Part shown: piece by piece, positions 9,420-20,126 of the stretch
Position numbering within the stretch: position 1 is the stretch's first letter
How the letters are laid out: each line of letters opens with the position of its first letter
Origin: Methanoplanus endosymbiosus
GTDB taxonomy: Archaea > Halobacteriota > Methanomicrobia > Methanomicrobiales > Methanomicrobiaceae
Reading direction: 5' to 3'
Length of the DNA: 64,000 nt
Assembly (NCBI RefSeq): GCF_024662215.1
Contig: NZ_CP096115.1
Location: 1,240,001 to 1,304,000, forward strand
Made by a program: the position numbers and the translations under genes
Notes under the pieces: generated by a model
Databases searched by the model: none
The model's input: only the letters and a program-made list of their open reading frames with translations
Told to the model about the DNA's origin: nothing

Positions 9420-11009
9420 TTAATATTCAGCCTTCTTGGCCGGTTCAAACTTTATATCACAGCCCTTTATCGTCCGGCCGCCCATGATATTATGAACCTC
9501 TTTTGCAAACTTCAGAGGGATATCAACAAATGAGAAGTTCTCATAGATATCAATTGCACCAATTGAGTTGCCCGGAATTCCGGTCTCTCCGGCTATTGCA
9601 CCGACGATGTCGCCCGGCTTAATCCTCTTGTTCTTTCCGATGCTGATGAAGAACCTTACCATGCCAGTCTCCCCGCCGGTCTCTTCGTAACTGTCCTCAT
9701 CGGTCTTGACCTTATGTGAACCCATATAGATTTTAAGCATTGCAGCGGCAACATCTGAGGCATCACAGTCATTCTCTTCCAGGAAACGTTCAACAACAGT
9801 GAGGTAGCATCCGGAATCTTCCTCAGACATAATTTCCTTTACAGTCTCGATATATCTCTCAACACGGCTGTTTTCGACATCCTTTAAGCCCGGCTTCTGG
9901 ATTCTCTTAAGTCCTGACTGTGAGATCCTCTTGAGCATCTTTAATTTGCCGTATTCCCTTGGGCCGACAAATGTGTATGATGTACCTGACCTTCCTGCAC
10001 GTCCGGTCCTTCCGATTCTGTGAATATAGTATTCAGTATCCTGAGGAACATCGTAATTATAAACTGTGTCGATATCTTCAACATCAATACCTCTTGCAGC
10101 AACATCGGTTGCAATGAGAATATCAATTGTTCCGTTTCTGAACTTGCCCATCACACGATCCCTCTGCTGCTGTTTGAGATCTCCGTGAAGCCCTTCTGCG
10201 AAATATCCGCGTGAGCGTATAACTGATGACAGTTCATCCACTCTCTTTTTGGTATTGCAGAATACGATTGCCTGTCCCGGCCCTTTGATATCAATAAAAC
10301 GGCAGAGAAGATCAGCCTTCTCGCTCTCCCTTACTTCAATGTAAAACTGTTCAATTGAAGGGACAGTAAGTGTCTTTGGAGTGATGCTTACAAACTGTGG
10401 ATTGTTCTGGAAGGATTTTGAGATCCTGAGAATAGGTCCGGGCATTGTTGCTGAGAAGAGAACGGTCTGGCGTTCTTTCGGTGCATAACCAAGAATTTCT
10501 TCGAGGTCTTCCCTAAATCCCATATCAAGCATCTGGTCAGCTTCATCAAGGACAACAAAGTTAACTTCAGACATTGAGAGGGTCTTTCTTCCGAGATGGT
10601 CAATAACCCTTCCCGGAGTGCCGATTATGACCTGAACTCCACGTCTCATAGCTGAGATCTGCCTTTCAATTGGCTGACCGCCGTAGATTGGAAGGATCTT
10701 TATGTCATCCATATATTTAATCAGGCGATTGAACTCTTCTGCGATCTGGATTGTAAGCTCTCTCGTAGGTGAAAGAACAATTGCCTGGACTGCGAGTTTA
10801 TTAGGATCAATTTTCTCAAGAAGAGGAATTGCAAATGCTGCTGTTTTGCCTGTACCTGTCTGTGCCTGAGCGGTTATGTCCTTTCCGGACATGATCAATG
10901 GAATTGAAATATTCTGTATGGGCGTTGGTTCTTCAAAACCCATATCTTCTATAGCTTTAAGTATTTCGTTTGAAATATCAAGTTCTTTAAATTTCAAAAA
11001 AGAAGACAT
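9420..11009 (-). CDS. deaD: DEAD-box RNA helicase with DbpA-like C-terminal domain
   Basis: ATP-dependent RNA helicase, 529 residues, probably involved in ribosome assembly or RNA unwinding, especially in the cold. All helicase motifs are present in order: Q motif GFEEPTPIQ, motif I AQTGTGKT, PTRELTIQ, GTPGRVIDH, motif II VLDEADQML, SAT in FSATMPG, IVFCNTKKR, ATDVAARGID and motif VI HRIGRTGRAG. A helical region (about 370-440) and a C-terminal DbpA-type RNA-binding domain with GDIVGAIAGETGIPGNSIGA complete it. The ATG at 11009 lies close behind AT-rich sequence, so the message may be leaderless. Confidence 0.92.
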   Translation of the reverse strand: MSSFLKFKELDISNEILKAIEDMGFEEPTPIQNISIPLIMSGKDITAQAQTGTGKTAAFAIPLLEKIDPNKLAVQAIVLSPTRELTIQIAEEFNRLIKYMDDIKILPIYGGQPIERQISAMRRGVQVIIGTPGRVIDHLGRKTLSMSEVNFVVLDEADQMLDMGFREDLEEILGYAPKERQTVLFSATMPGPILRISKSFQNNPQFVSITPKTLTVPSIEQFYIEVRESEKADLLCRFIDIKGPGQAIVFCNTKKRVDELSSVIRSRGYFAEGLHGDLKQQQRDRVMGKFRNGTIDILIATDVAARGIDVEDIDTVYNYDVPQDTEYYIHRIGRTGRAGRSGTSYTFVGPREYGKLKMLKRISQSGLKRIQKPGLKDVENSRVERYIETVKEIMSEEDSGCYLTVVERFLEENDCDASDVAAAMLKIYMGSHKVKTDEDSYEETGGETGMVRFFISIGKNKRIKPGDIVGAIAGETGIPGNSIGAIDIYENFSFVDIPLKFAKEVHNIMGGRTIKGCDIKFEPAKKAEY

Positions 11010-11396
11010 TTGAGTATAATATGATCTATGGCTATATTATCTTTTAGTGTGTGACAAGAATTTTAAGTGCGAAATGACGGAATGTATCAATCCACAGCTA
11101 TTGAATTAATATTCAGATCAGATCTGCTACAGCAGCAGAAATATTAAGAAATTCCACGCAATGCCCGTATAGAAGTGATTTACTGCCCGGTTGATTCAGC
11201 AGACATGTACATACCCGCAGACATATATCCAAACAGCAATAAGCAAATCAGATGAGATCATACTATGCACGCAGAAAAGAGCAGATAACCAGTCAGAATC
11301 AGAGAGCCATGCGGCACATATTAATAACTATCGTACAGCATGGCCCGCAATAATTCGGCAGGAATTTCAGGAAAACCTTCACAATGGAAATCCGTT
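11010..11396. other. Gap between deaD and pcm
   Basis: This 387-bp stretch contains the deaD promoter region at its left end. I see no RNA gene or convincing coding region. An open frame of 105 codons across it on the plus strand has low-complexity composition, runs into the conserved pcm gene on the other strand and shows no family features. Confidence 0.5.
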
Positions 11397-12047
11397 CTAT
11401 TCCCGCCATCCCCTCTTTCCGGTTAAAGGAACAAAACGGACTCCGCCATATGATGAAATAACAGGTTCTCCATTGGTCATCCTGATCCTCATCAGTGTCT
11501 GGGAGTAATAATCCCCCACAGGAACAACCATTCTGCCACCCTCATTCAGATTTAAGAACAGATAATCCGGCATCTGAGGAGACGCGGCAGTGATTATTAT
11601 ACAGTCAAAGATGCCGTAATCACGTGCAACCCCGGTTCCGTCTGCACAGATCACCTTAACATTATAAATTCCGGATTTCCGGAGGTTCTCCTCTGCGGCT
11701 TTCGCAAGCTCAGGGACTATCTCAACCGAAATAACCTCATGGACAATCTCTGCCAGTACTGCTGACTGGTAGCCTGATCCTGCACCAATTTCCAGAACCC
11801 TGTCGGATTTCTGTGGACTTAGAAGTTCAGTCATTATACCCACAATATACGGCTGTGAGATCGTCTGTCCATATCCTATGGGAAGCGGCTGATCGCTGTA
11901 GGCATGCCTCCTGAAATCTTTGGGGATGAAAATATGCCGCGGTACTTTCTCCATTGCCGCAAGAACGGACTTATCCACAACACCCCTCTGCCTAATCTGA
12001 TATTCAACCATATCCATGCGCAGCTTCCGGTAATATTCCTCATCCAA
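11397..12047 (-). CDS. pcm: Protein-L-isoaspartate O-methyltransferase
   Basis: Repairs isomerised aspartate residues in aged proteins using S-adenosylmethionine. The protein has 216 residues, the usual length. Family features: VEYQIRQRGVVDKSVLAAM, VPRHIFIPKDFRRHAYSDQP, GYGQTISQPYIVGIM, the SAM-binding VLEIGAGSGYQSAVLAEI at about 78-95 and FDCIIITAASPQMPD. A GGAGAT sequence stands before the ATG. It is transcribed alone or after an MFS gene lying 133 bp upstream on the same strand. Confidence 0.94.
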   Translation of the reverse strand: MDEEYYRKLRMDMVEYQIRQRGVVDKSVLAAMEKVPRHIFIPKDFRRHAYSDQPLPIGYGQTISQPYIVGIMTELLSPQKSDRVLEIGAGSGYQSAVLAEIVHEVISVEIVPELAKAAEENLRKSGIYNVKVICADGTGVARDYGIFDCIIITAASPQMPDYLFLNLNEGGRMVVPVGDYYSQTLMRIRMTNGEPVISSYGGVRFVPLTGKRGWRE

Positions 12048-12180
12048 AATTATCTCCTCCCAAAGGAGAGTAATAGACAGGGAAGTATATATTCTTTAAC
12101 CGGGCATACAGTCAGACCACAATAAAATACACAGGGAATTTTCAGTTACAGAACACACAAAAATATAAAATAAAATCTGT

Positions 12181-13587
12181 TCACCGGGATTTTGCAGGAA
12201 AAACAATTTTTCCGGATAGCAGGACAAAAATTACGGCTGAGATAATGACCATAACCCCTGAAGAGTGATAATAAACGCCAAGTCCGTATATGTCAATTAT
12301 AATCCCCCCGATTACCGGTGCAATCATATCACCAACACCTCTGACAGAGTTATAGATGCCCATAACAGCACCCATTCCGGCAACCCTCCCCGCATCAACC
12401 ATATAGGCATTTAAGGCAGGATATACAAAAAGTCCGCCCACTGCATGCAATAATGAGAGCGCAAGGAGAAAAGGAAGACTTCCCGCAAAGGAGATGGCAA
12501 TAAAAGCCACACCCATTATCAGGCATCCAACCGGCACAAGGTACCTTCTGCCCTTGCGATCGGCGATATTGCCAAATATCATCTGTAAAATTCCGGCTGA
12601 AAAAACATTCAGCGATATGATAAGACCGGCTGCACCCGGAGACAACCCGATTCCGGGAACATAGAGCGGAATGAATACCAAAAGGCCGATCATTCCGAAT
12701 TCTGTCACAAAAGTGACAAGCAGAACTCCGGCATAGAGGGGATTTTTAAAGAGCAGTTTCAGGGCTTCGGATGATAAAATGCCGGATATACGGGACAACC
12801 ACGAATTACCTGAATGTCCGGAGATCATGGATTTTCCGGCAGCATCACTCTTCTTCACCGCAGACTCCTCAGACCCTTTATATTTATCTTCAGACAGGAC
12901 ATTTCCGGAGATTTCATTCCGGATTTTTACCTCTGACGGCAGAAAGAGCACAAGAACAAGAAATGCAAGTGTGGAGAGGAGAGTCAGGGAATAAAATGCT
13001 GCCTTAAATCCGGAGAGGTCATAGAGATAGCCACCGATGAGAGGCCCTGCACCAAATCCGAAGAGAATTGCGGCCTGAAATTTCGCCATAAAACCGGCTT
13101 CCTCCCCCGGAGCTGCAATCTCTCCGAGATATGCCATAGCAACCGGCGCAATCATTGCTGATGATATGCCGTGGATCAGCCTGACTGCAACAAGTGCCAG
13201 CACATCACCGGCGATGATGTAGCCAAGAGAAATTACGGCATAGAGCAGAAGTCCGGATGCGATAATCTTCTTCTTGTCACACCTGTCAGAGAGTGACCCG
13301 AAGTATGGCATAAAGACTGTCCTTGAGAATGCAAACGCACCAAAGACGATACCAATCCAGAGTCCGGATGCACCAAGGTTGTCTGCGTAAACGCTGAAGA
13401 GAGGCACAACTATTCCAATGCCAACGAGAGATATGAAGACGCAGAGGGATAAGATCAGAAGAATCCTGTTTTTATCCGGATTTTTGGGCAAACCCACCCC
13501 GAAATTACGCTGATTGTTCTGGTTACAGATTTCGTTTTCATTCTCTTTTTTATTATGGTTCTGGAGTTTATTTTCGTCTTTATTCAA
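12181..13587 (-). CDS. MFS transporter, 12 helices
   Basis: Major facilitator superfamily membrane protein, 468 residues. A charged Asn/Lys-rich N-terminus (about 1-40) precedes the first helix. The motif between helices 2 and 3 is FGSLSDRCDKKKI, and its counterpart in the second half is FGNIADRKGRRYLVPVG. A long polar loop (about 220-260) joins the two six-helix halves. The pattern resembles multidrug or sugar exporters, but no substrate can be named. It probably starts at TTG 13587, overlapping the TGA of the preceding small gene, so the two are coupled. Confidence 0.85.
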   Translation of the reverse strand: MNKDENKLQNHNKKENENEICNQNNQRNFGVGLPKNPDKNRILLILSLCVFISLVGIGIVVPLFSVYADNLGASGLWIGIVFGAFAFSRTVFMPYFGSLSDRCDKKKIIASGLLLYAVISLGYIIAGDVLALVAVRLIHGISSAMIAPVAMAYLGEIAAPGEEAGFMAKFQAAILFGFGAGPLIGGYLYDLSGFKAAFYSLTLLSTLAFLVLVLFLPSEVKIRNEISGNVLSEDKYKGSEESAVKKSDAAGKSMISGHSGNSWLSRISGILSSEALKLLFKNPLYAGVLLVTFVTEFGMIGLLVFIPLYVPGIGLSPGAAGLIISLNVFSAGILQMIFGNIADRKGRRYLVPVGCLIMGVAFIAISFAGSLPFLLALSLLHAVGGLFVYPALNAYMVDAGRVAGMGAVMGIYNSVRGVGDMIAPVIGGIIIDIYGLGVYYHSSGVMVIISAVIFVLLSGKIVFPAKSR

Positions 13588-13922
13588 TATTTAACTCCGG
13601 ATTTACAGTTGAACAGTTCAGCAAGCCTGTCTTTCAGCAGAACCTCATCTTCGGTTAAATTATCGCCATTACCGGAAAGATAATTATCGTAAAGGAAACG
13701 GAAATTGTCATTAATGCCAAGCATCCCCTGCTTTAGGGTTGGGGCATTCACCTGCATATTAAACTCCTCACTGAATAGAATAAATTCCCCGTCCTCATCA
13801 TCCCATTTTACCGAGAACTCAATATTCCGGGAGAGTTTACCCACATCATGCCTTGAGAATATCACTTCTGAAACCTGTATATTTCCAAATTCAGATTTCC
13901 GGTCTTTTGTCCCTGAGTCCAT
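13584..13922 (-). CDS. Hypothetical small acidic protein upstream of the MFS gene
   Basis: A 112-residue soluble protein with no signal peptide or membrane segment. It contains SRNIEFSVKWDDEDGEF, SEEFNMQVNAPTLKQG and a C-terminal acidic helix with LTEDEVLLKDRLAELFN, and ends KSGVKY. I do not recognise a family. Its TGA overlaps the TTG start of the MFS transporter by four bases, which indicates cotranscription and coupled translation. The composition is like the neighbours, so it is probably a real gene. Confidence 0.6.
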   Translation of the reverse strand: MDSGTKDRKSEFGNIQVSEVIFSRHDVGKLSRNIEFSVKWDDEDGEFILFSEEFNMQVNAPTLKQGMLGINDNFRFLYDNYLSGNGDNLTEDEVLLKDRLAELFNCKSGVKY

Positions 13923-14039
13923 AAATTATATATTATCTGATTCCTGATCATTCCGGAGATATAGCATCATTACAATTACGATTACTCTCCCAAAAAGAGA
14001 ATATAATTTTATTATTGGGTAACCGGATAAGGCCCGGAT

Positions 14040-15422
<1,383 letters not shown>

Positions 15423-15518
15423 TCAGGCAGTGATTATCCGGCCGGAGAAGACTAACAGAGAACTCTGCCTATAGGCATTTGACAGGTTATTTGTAAATCA
15501 AAATCCAACCTGAATAAT

Positions 15519-16832
15519 GTGAAGACTGCAATACTCGGAGCAGGGCTGACCGGACTTGCCCTTGCAAGACTTTTAAAAGAGAAAGGTCAGGATATAACTG
15601 TCCTTGAAAAAGAGAAAGAGATCGGAGGGCTATGCCGGTCAAAGACTGAAAACGGATTTACCTTTGACATCGGCGGATCCCACATCATATTCAGCCGGGA
15701 CACTGAAGTCTATGACTTCATGTGCGACCTCTTAAAGGATAACAGGGACACCAGAGACCGCAATACCAAAATATTCTATAAGAACAGTTATGTCAGATAT
15801 CCCTTTGAAAACGGACTGTATCAGCTGCCCCCTGATGACCGCTTCTTCTGCATAAACGAATTTGTAAAAAACCTCATATCGCTTGAAAAAGGTGAATTAA
15901 AAGATCCGGAAAATTTCAGGGAATGGATATATTACACATTCGGAAAAGGCATTGCAGAATCCTATATGATTCCTTACAATGAAAAAATATGGAATTTTCC
16001 GACAGAGAAGATGTCACACCACTGGGTTGACGGAAGAATCCCGCGCCCGCCTGTAGAGGATATAATAAAGGCATCAATCGGTATAGAGACCGAGGGCTAT
16101 ACACACCAGTCAGTCTTTTCATATCCGGTTAAAGGCGGCATAGAAGCACTCATACATGCCATAGCAGAACCTGTAACTGATGACATTAAGACTGAATTCT
16201 GCGTTAAAACCATAAGAAAAGATGGGGAAGGGTTTATTATCGGGGATGGAAATGAAGAGATAAGGTGTGATAAGATAATATCAACACTGCCGCCGCAGAT
16301 AATTCTGCCCTGTATGGAAGACGTACCTGAAGAAGTCACTGTTGCCTGCCGGAATCTTAAGTACAATTCCATAGCCTGTGTGGGCATAGGCGTAAAAGGA
16401 GACTTAAATGAGATCTCATGGTTATATGTCCCGCAGACCGAACTTGGGCCGGCAAACAGGATCTCATTCCCGTCAAATTATTCAATGGAGGTCTCACCGG
16501 ACGGTCATTCATCCATCCTTGCAGAAATTACATTCAATGAAGGCGATGCCATATCAGAGATGTCTGATGACGGGATTGCAGACGGGGCAATAGAAACATT
16601 ATGCAGGATGGGAATTCTGGAAAAGCCCGATGATGCAGTGTATAAAACCGTTGAGAGATTTGAGTATGCATATGTAGTCTATGACACAGAATACCAGAAC
16701 AATGTAAAAACAGTCAGGGACTATATCGAGTCAGCCGGAATTGATCCCGTAGGAAGGTTTGCGGAATTTGAGTATCTCAATATGGACGGCTGCATCAGAA
16801 GAGTTCTGGACTACACAAAAAAACTCAGCTGA
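15519..16832 (+). CDS. FAD-dependent oxidoreductase, UDP-galactopyranose mutase / amine oxidase type
   Basis: Flavoprotein of 437 residues. The N-terminal dinucleotide-binding fold is TAILGAGLTGLALARLL, followed by VLEKEKEIGGLCRSK and FDIGGSHIIF. Other conserved parts are YNEKIWNFPTEKMSHHW, the Gly-rich YPVKGGIEALIHAI, and DGCIRRVLDYTKK at the end. The arrangement resembles UDP-galactopyranose mutase-like and protoporphyrinogen-oxidase-like proteins found in polysaccharide loci. Start is GTG at 15519. It is followed at 117 bp by an MFS exporter and then a glycosyltransferase, which fits a role in sugar or lipid-linked glycan metabolism, but the substrate is unknown. Confidence 0.72.
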   Translation: MKTAILGAGLTGLALARLLKEKGQDITVLEKEKEIGGLCRSKTENGFTFDIGGSHIIFSRDTEVYDFMCDLLKDNRDTRDRNTKIFYKNSYVRYPFENGLYQLPPDDRFFCINEFVKNLISLEKGELKDPENFREWIYYTFGKGIAESYMIPYNEKIWNFPTEKMSHHWVDGRIPRPPVEDIIKASIGIETEGYTHQSVFSYPVKGGIEALIHAIAEPVTDDIKTEFCVKTIRKDGEGFIIGDGNEEIRCDKIISTLPPQIILPCMEDVPEEVTVACRNLKYNSIACVGIGVKGDLNEISWLYVPQTELGPANRISFPSNYSMEVSPDGHSSILAEITFNEGDAISEMSDDGIADGAIETLCRMGILEKPDDAVYKTVERFEYAYVVYDTEYQNNVKTVRDYIESAGIDPVGRFAEFEYLNMDGCIRRVLDYTKKLS

Positions 16833-16949
16833 AAAACTCAGCTGTAAATATAAGCTGAAGACTTTCCGGGCAATAATACCGGCCAATAAGTCACTCAGCC
16901 GGACAATAACTGAAATATCTTTTTTTAAGAGGCAGACCGATAATGACTT

Positions 16950-18371
16950 ATGAATAACGGTCCGGGAAAATATTTCGGAAATGAAACCCTGCTTTTAGCT
17001 GTCATCTCCATAGGTGTTTTTATGGACGGACTTGACGGTGCAATTGTAAACGTCTCACTCCCGCAGATTGCTCAGGATTTCGGAGCGGAAATTGAACTGG
17101 TGTCCCTCGTTGTCACTGCATATCTCATCTTTCTTAGCGGACTGATGATAACTTTCGGAAAATTAGCCTCATACAAAGGGGCAAAAAAGATATACATCGC
17201 CGGAATTTTACTATTTACAGTATCATCACTTCTATGTGCCCTCTCCACAGGCATCGAGATGCTGATAATCTTCAGATCACTTCAGGGCATTGGTGCGGCA
17301 ATGATTGCACCGACAGCTATTGGAATAGTAGCAAAGGAAATACCGGAAGAGAGGAGGGGAAAGTCCCTTGGCATTCTCGTTGCCGCATCATCGTTCGCTT
17401 TTGCACTCGGCCCTGTGGCAGGCGGATTTCTGACTGAATATCTGAGCTGGCACTGGATATTTCTGATAAATCTCCCCATAGGCATAGCCGCAGCAGCCCT
17501 CTCCCTGAAATTTATTCCGGGATCAGAGAATATTCCAGGCGATAAGCACAGAAATAAAGAATCCTTCGACTATGCAGGATCACTGTTATTTCTCATCTCA
17601 GTCGGAATTCTGATTACAACCCTTGGAATGGCCGGAGATGCCGGCCCGCTCTCGCCATCAGTGATAATCTCCCTGGCTGTATGCGCAGCTCTCTTTTATC
17701 TCTTCTACAGAAGAGAGAAATCAGCATCAAATCCGGTATTAGAGATCAGCATATTCAGAATTCCGGAATTCAACAGCTCAACCGCAACCTATATGCTGAT
17801 TATGGGTGCATTCGGAGGCGCGGTTTTAATCCTGCCTTTTTATTTTCAATACATCAGATTATGGTCACCTGCAATGGCAGGGCTTGCCCTTCTGATACCA
17901 TCAGTTATGATAACCATATTCAGCCCGCTCGGCGGGATGGCAGCAGACAGATATGGTGCGCGTGTGGTATGTATCATAGCCGGAATTCTGGCCACAGCAG
18001 GATTTCTGCTCACAGCATGTTATTCAGGAAATTCACCACTCATCTTCATTGCGGCAACGCTTCTTCTTCTCGGAGTGGGCTGCGGCCCTGTAATGAGCGC
18101 AGGTGCATCAGGGATCATCTCCTCCGCACCGGCTGAAAAAAAGGAGATTGCATCGGGCATCATGAGCACATCGGTATATCTTGGAACTGCCATAGGAACG
18201 GCAGTCTTCACTGCCATATTCAGCCTCTTTACCAAAACCGCCGGAAGTTCAATGAACCCCGGAGCAGAGATATTTATGGAGGGATTCTTTGCCTGTTTTA
18301 TAGCCGGAACAGTATTCTGCCTCACTGCAACCCTCCTTGCATATACACAGAAGGCAAAAAAGATGACATAA
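16950..18371 (+). CDS. MFS transporter, DHA2 (EmrB/QacA-like), 14 helices
   Basis: Membrane exporter of 473 residues. Helix 1 carries the family motif FMDGLDGAIVNVSLPQIA. The motif-C region is LGPVAGGFLTEYLSWHWIF, followed by LINLPIGIAA, both diagnostic for DHA2 drug:proton antiporters. The total of about 14 helices fits this subgroup. It may export a drug, lipid or glycan precursor. It lies between the flavoprotein gene and the glycosyltransferase on the same strand. Confidence 0.86.
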   Translation: MNNGPGKYFGNETLLLAVISIGVFMDGLDGAIVNVSLPQIAQDFGAEIELVSLVVTAYLIFLSGLMITFGKLASYKGAKKIYIAGILLFTVSSLLCALSTGIEMLIIFRSLQGIGAAMIAPTAIGIVAKEIPEERRGKSLGILVAASSFAFALGPVAGGFLTEYLSWHWIFLINLPIGIAAAALSLKFIPGSENIPGDKHRNKESFDYAGSLLFLISVGILITTLGMAGDAGPLSPSVIISLAVCAALFYLFYRREKSASNPVLEISIFRIPEFNSSTATYMLIMGAFGGAVLILPFYFQYIRLWSPAMAGLALLIPSVMITIFSPLGGMAADRYGARVVCIIAGILATAGFLLTACYSGNSPLIFIAATLLLLGVGCGPVMSAGASGIISSAPAEKKEIASGIMSTSVYLGTAIGTAVFTAIFSLFTKTAGSSMNPGAEIFMEGFFACFIAGTVFCLTATLLAYTQKAKKMT

Positions 18372-18447
18372 ACCCGAAATAACTTTTTTGAGGAATATTG
18401 CAGACCTACATCTATATTGCCTAAAAACCAGAAAATATTAAGAACAG

Positions 18448-19158
18448 ATGGAACCCAGAATTTCGGTTGTAATACCAACCTACAACGAGGAAGACAATAT
18501 TAGTGCCTGCCTTGAATCACTCTCAAAACAGACAATTCCAAGAGAAGAATACGAACTTATTGTTGTTGACGGTGGTTCGGCAGACAAAACACGGGAATTT
18601 GCCGAAAAATATGCTGACCGGGTGTTCATCCAGAAGAGCAAAAGGGTTGGCGGTGCAAGAAATGACGGTGCAGAGGCTGCAAAGGCCAAAATACTTGCAA
18701 CAACCGATGCAGACTGCCTGATACCGGAAGACTGGCTTGAAACAATTCTTGCAATCTTTGAAAACAACCCCGATACAGTGCAGCTGTATGGAACAGTGGC
18801 ACCAATAGAACCGGGAATAAAACATAAAATATCACTCATTCTTGCCAATGTCTTCTCCGGACTTGGATACTACACTCATACCCTGTATTACACTCTTGGG
18901 TGCAATACGGCATTTCGGGCAGAGGCATACCACTCCATAGGGGGATATAAATGCATTGATGCCGGAGATGATCTTGAGATCGCACAGAGAATGAGAAAGA
19001 TCGGGAAAGTCAGGCTGAGCACTAAAATTAAGGTCCGGTTCTCAATGAGAAGATATGTTCAGTTTGGGACCCTCAAATCATTGTACATCTGGCTTTATAT
19101 CGTGATAAAAGGCGGGAATTCAGCCAAATACACATATGCAAGACAGAAATACAAATAA
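18448..19158 (+). CDS. Glycosyltransferase family 2
   Basis: GT-A fold enzyme of 236 residues. It begins RISVVIPTYNEEDNISACLE, with LIVVDGGSADKTREFAEKY and a DXD-type metal site in ATTDADCLIPEDW (about 90-102). The acceptor region includes GCNTAFRAEAYHSIGGY and DAGDDLEIAQRMRKIGK, the ED-type motif. There is a weakly hydrophobic stretch near the C-terminus (LYIWLYIVIK) that may bring it to the membrane. With the neighbouring flavoprotein and exporter it probably serves surface glycan or glycolipid synthesis. Confidence 0.86.
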   Translation: MEPRISVVIPTYNEEDNISACLESLSKQTIPREEYELIVVDGGSADKTREFAEKYADRVFIQKSKRVGGARNDGAEAAKAKILATTDADCLIPEDWLETILAIFENNPDTVQLYGTVAPIEPGIKHKISLILANVFSGLGYYTHTLYYTLGCNTAFRAEAYHSIGGYKCIDAGDDLEIAQRMRKIGKVRLSTKIKVRFSMRRYVQFGTLKSLYIWLYIVIKGGNSAKYTYARQKYK

Positions 19159-19263
19159 TAAAACAGAGAATATAATTCTATTTTGCCAATTTAAATATCA
19201 CGAAATATTTTAAAGATATATATTATGCAATCAACCACACCTATTATTACCACAGAGAACATT

Positions 19264-19290
19264 CTATTTAAAGCAGACAAGTCTGCAAGA
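19264..19290 (+). promoter_or_regulatory. Promoter and palindrome of CxxC gene 1
   Basis: TATA-like TCTATTTAAAG directly followed by the inverted repeat GCAGAC-AA-GTCTGC. The ATG follows about 10 bp later at 19299 through AAGAGTACTAAA. With the usual 25-bp TATA-to-start distance the palindrome lies between the TATA box and the transcription start, a typical repressor position in archaea. Genes 2 and 3 have the same arrangement. Confidence 0.6.
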
Positions 19291-19298
19291 GTACTAAA

Positions 19299-19472
19299 AT
19301 GAACGGAAGAGATAATTTCGGTGGACGCAGAAATTTCGGCGGACCAAGAGAGATGCACAAGACAACATGCTCAGACTGCGGAAAAGAATGCGAAGTACCA
19401 TTCGTGCCTACCGAAGGAAGACCTGTATACTGCAACGACTGCTTCCCAAAGCACAGAAAGCCTAGATACTAA
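19299..19472 (+). CDS. CxxC-x17-CxxC zinc-ribbon protein, copy 1
   Basis: A 57-residue basic protein. The N-terminus is rich in Arg, Gly and Phe (MNGRDNFGGRRNFGGPREMH). Then come two Cys pairs, CSDC and CNDC, separated by exactly 17 residues including GKECEVPFVPTEGRPVY, and the tail FPKHRKPRY. This fits the archaeal CxxC-x17-CxxC domain proteins, presumably zinc binding; an RNA or single-stranded DNA role is suggested only by the RGG-like N-terminus. It is the first of three near-identical genes on the same strand, each with its own promoter and terminator. Confidence 0.85.
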   Translation: MNGRDNFGGRRNFGGPREMHKTTCSDCGKECEVPFVPTEGRPVYCNDCFPKHRKPRY

Positions 19473-19490
19473 ATATCCGGGAGAAAACAT

Positions 19491-19521
19491 TGACCGGATT
19501 TACGGTCAGTTTACTTTTTTA
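19491..19521 (+). terminator. Hairpin terminator of CxxC gene 1
   Basis: Stem TGACCG / CGGTCA with a 6-nt loop (19491-19508), followed by a T-rich tract ending TTTTTT at 19520. It lies 19 bp after the stop codon. Confidence 0.65.
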
Positions 19522-19522
19522 T

Positions 19523-19690
19523 CAGCTTATTATATTAATCATCAGCCAGCCGTATCATTATCGTCAGCTTATTATATTAATCATCAGCCAGTCGTATCAT
19601 TACCATCAGCTTATTATATTAATCATCAGCCAGTCGTATCATTACCATCAGCTTATTATATTAATCATCAGTTAGTCGTATCATTATTAT
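19523..19690. repeat. Four tandem copies of a 42-bp repeat
   Basis: Units start at 19523, 19565, 19607 and 19649, each beginning CAGCTTATTATATTAATC and containing CATCAGCCAGTCGTATCATT with a few changes. The copies are contiguous, so this is a simple tandem array, not a spaced one. It begins exactly where the sequence shared by CxxC copies 1 and 2 stops. Confidence 0.9.
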
Positions 19691-20085
19691 CGGCAGATCA
19701 TATTACCCCCAAATTATATATGTATAGCGATACATGAAATAATTACTATACTAGGGAATAACCGATTATAGTCATTCACCTATGCTTCGTTAAGTTATCC
19801 TCTCAGGAATAAGTAGCGGCACTTTGAAATCTCCACAGATATTAGTCATATGCTTAAAAGAGATCAAACATAATTAATGAAAGTTACGTAAATGACCATA
19901 CATAGCCATAATATTATCCGGTATTATAACGATAATCTGAAGTTATAAATTACTGCACAGCCACCCCTCAATTATCAGGTTAAACTGTCAGGATTATGCA
20001 TTTAAATCTTTATTTCTGAAATTCATGCCAATTTCACTCAGATTGGCTGTACATTACCACCATCACAGCTATTATCAACTCAGGC
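19691..20085. other. AT-rich gap between CxxC copies 1 and 2
   Basis: No gene is visible. The part around 19910-19950 (ATCCGG, ATTATAAC, ATCTGAAG) resembles the sequence at about 20455-20490 upstream of copy 3, so upstream DNA was duplicated with the genes. Confidence 0.5.
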
Positions 20086-20091
20086 AACATT

Positions 20092-20118
20092 CTATATAAA
20101 GCAGACAAGTCTGTAAGA
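20092..20118 (+). promoter_or_regulatory. Promoter and palindrome of CxxC gene 2
   Basis: TATA-like TCTATATAAAG followed by GCAGAC-AA-GTCTGT, the copy-1 palindrome with one end base changed so that the last pair becomes G-T. The ATG is at 20127. Confidence 0.6.
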
Positions 20119-20126
20119 GTACTAAA

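Noticed and set aside
11191-11508. 105-codon ORF on the plus strand between deaD and pcm
   Set aside because: Its end runs through the conserved pcm gene on the other strand; composition is low-complexity and no family or ribosome-binding site is seen.
19523-19690. Possible CRISPR array
   Set aside because: The units are contiguous without unique spacers, and no cas genes are present in the window.
19321-19737. Open frame of 138 codons crossing CxxC gene 1 and the tandem repeats
   Set aside because: It is in another frame of the zinc-ribbon gene, and its C-terminal part is only the translated 42-bp repeat.
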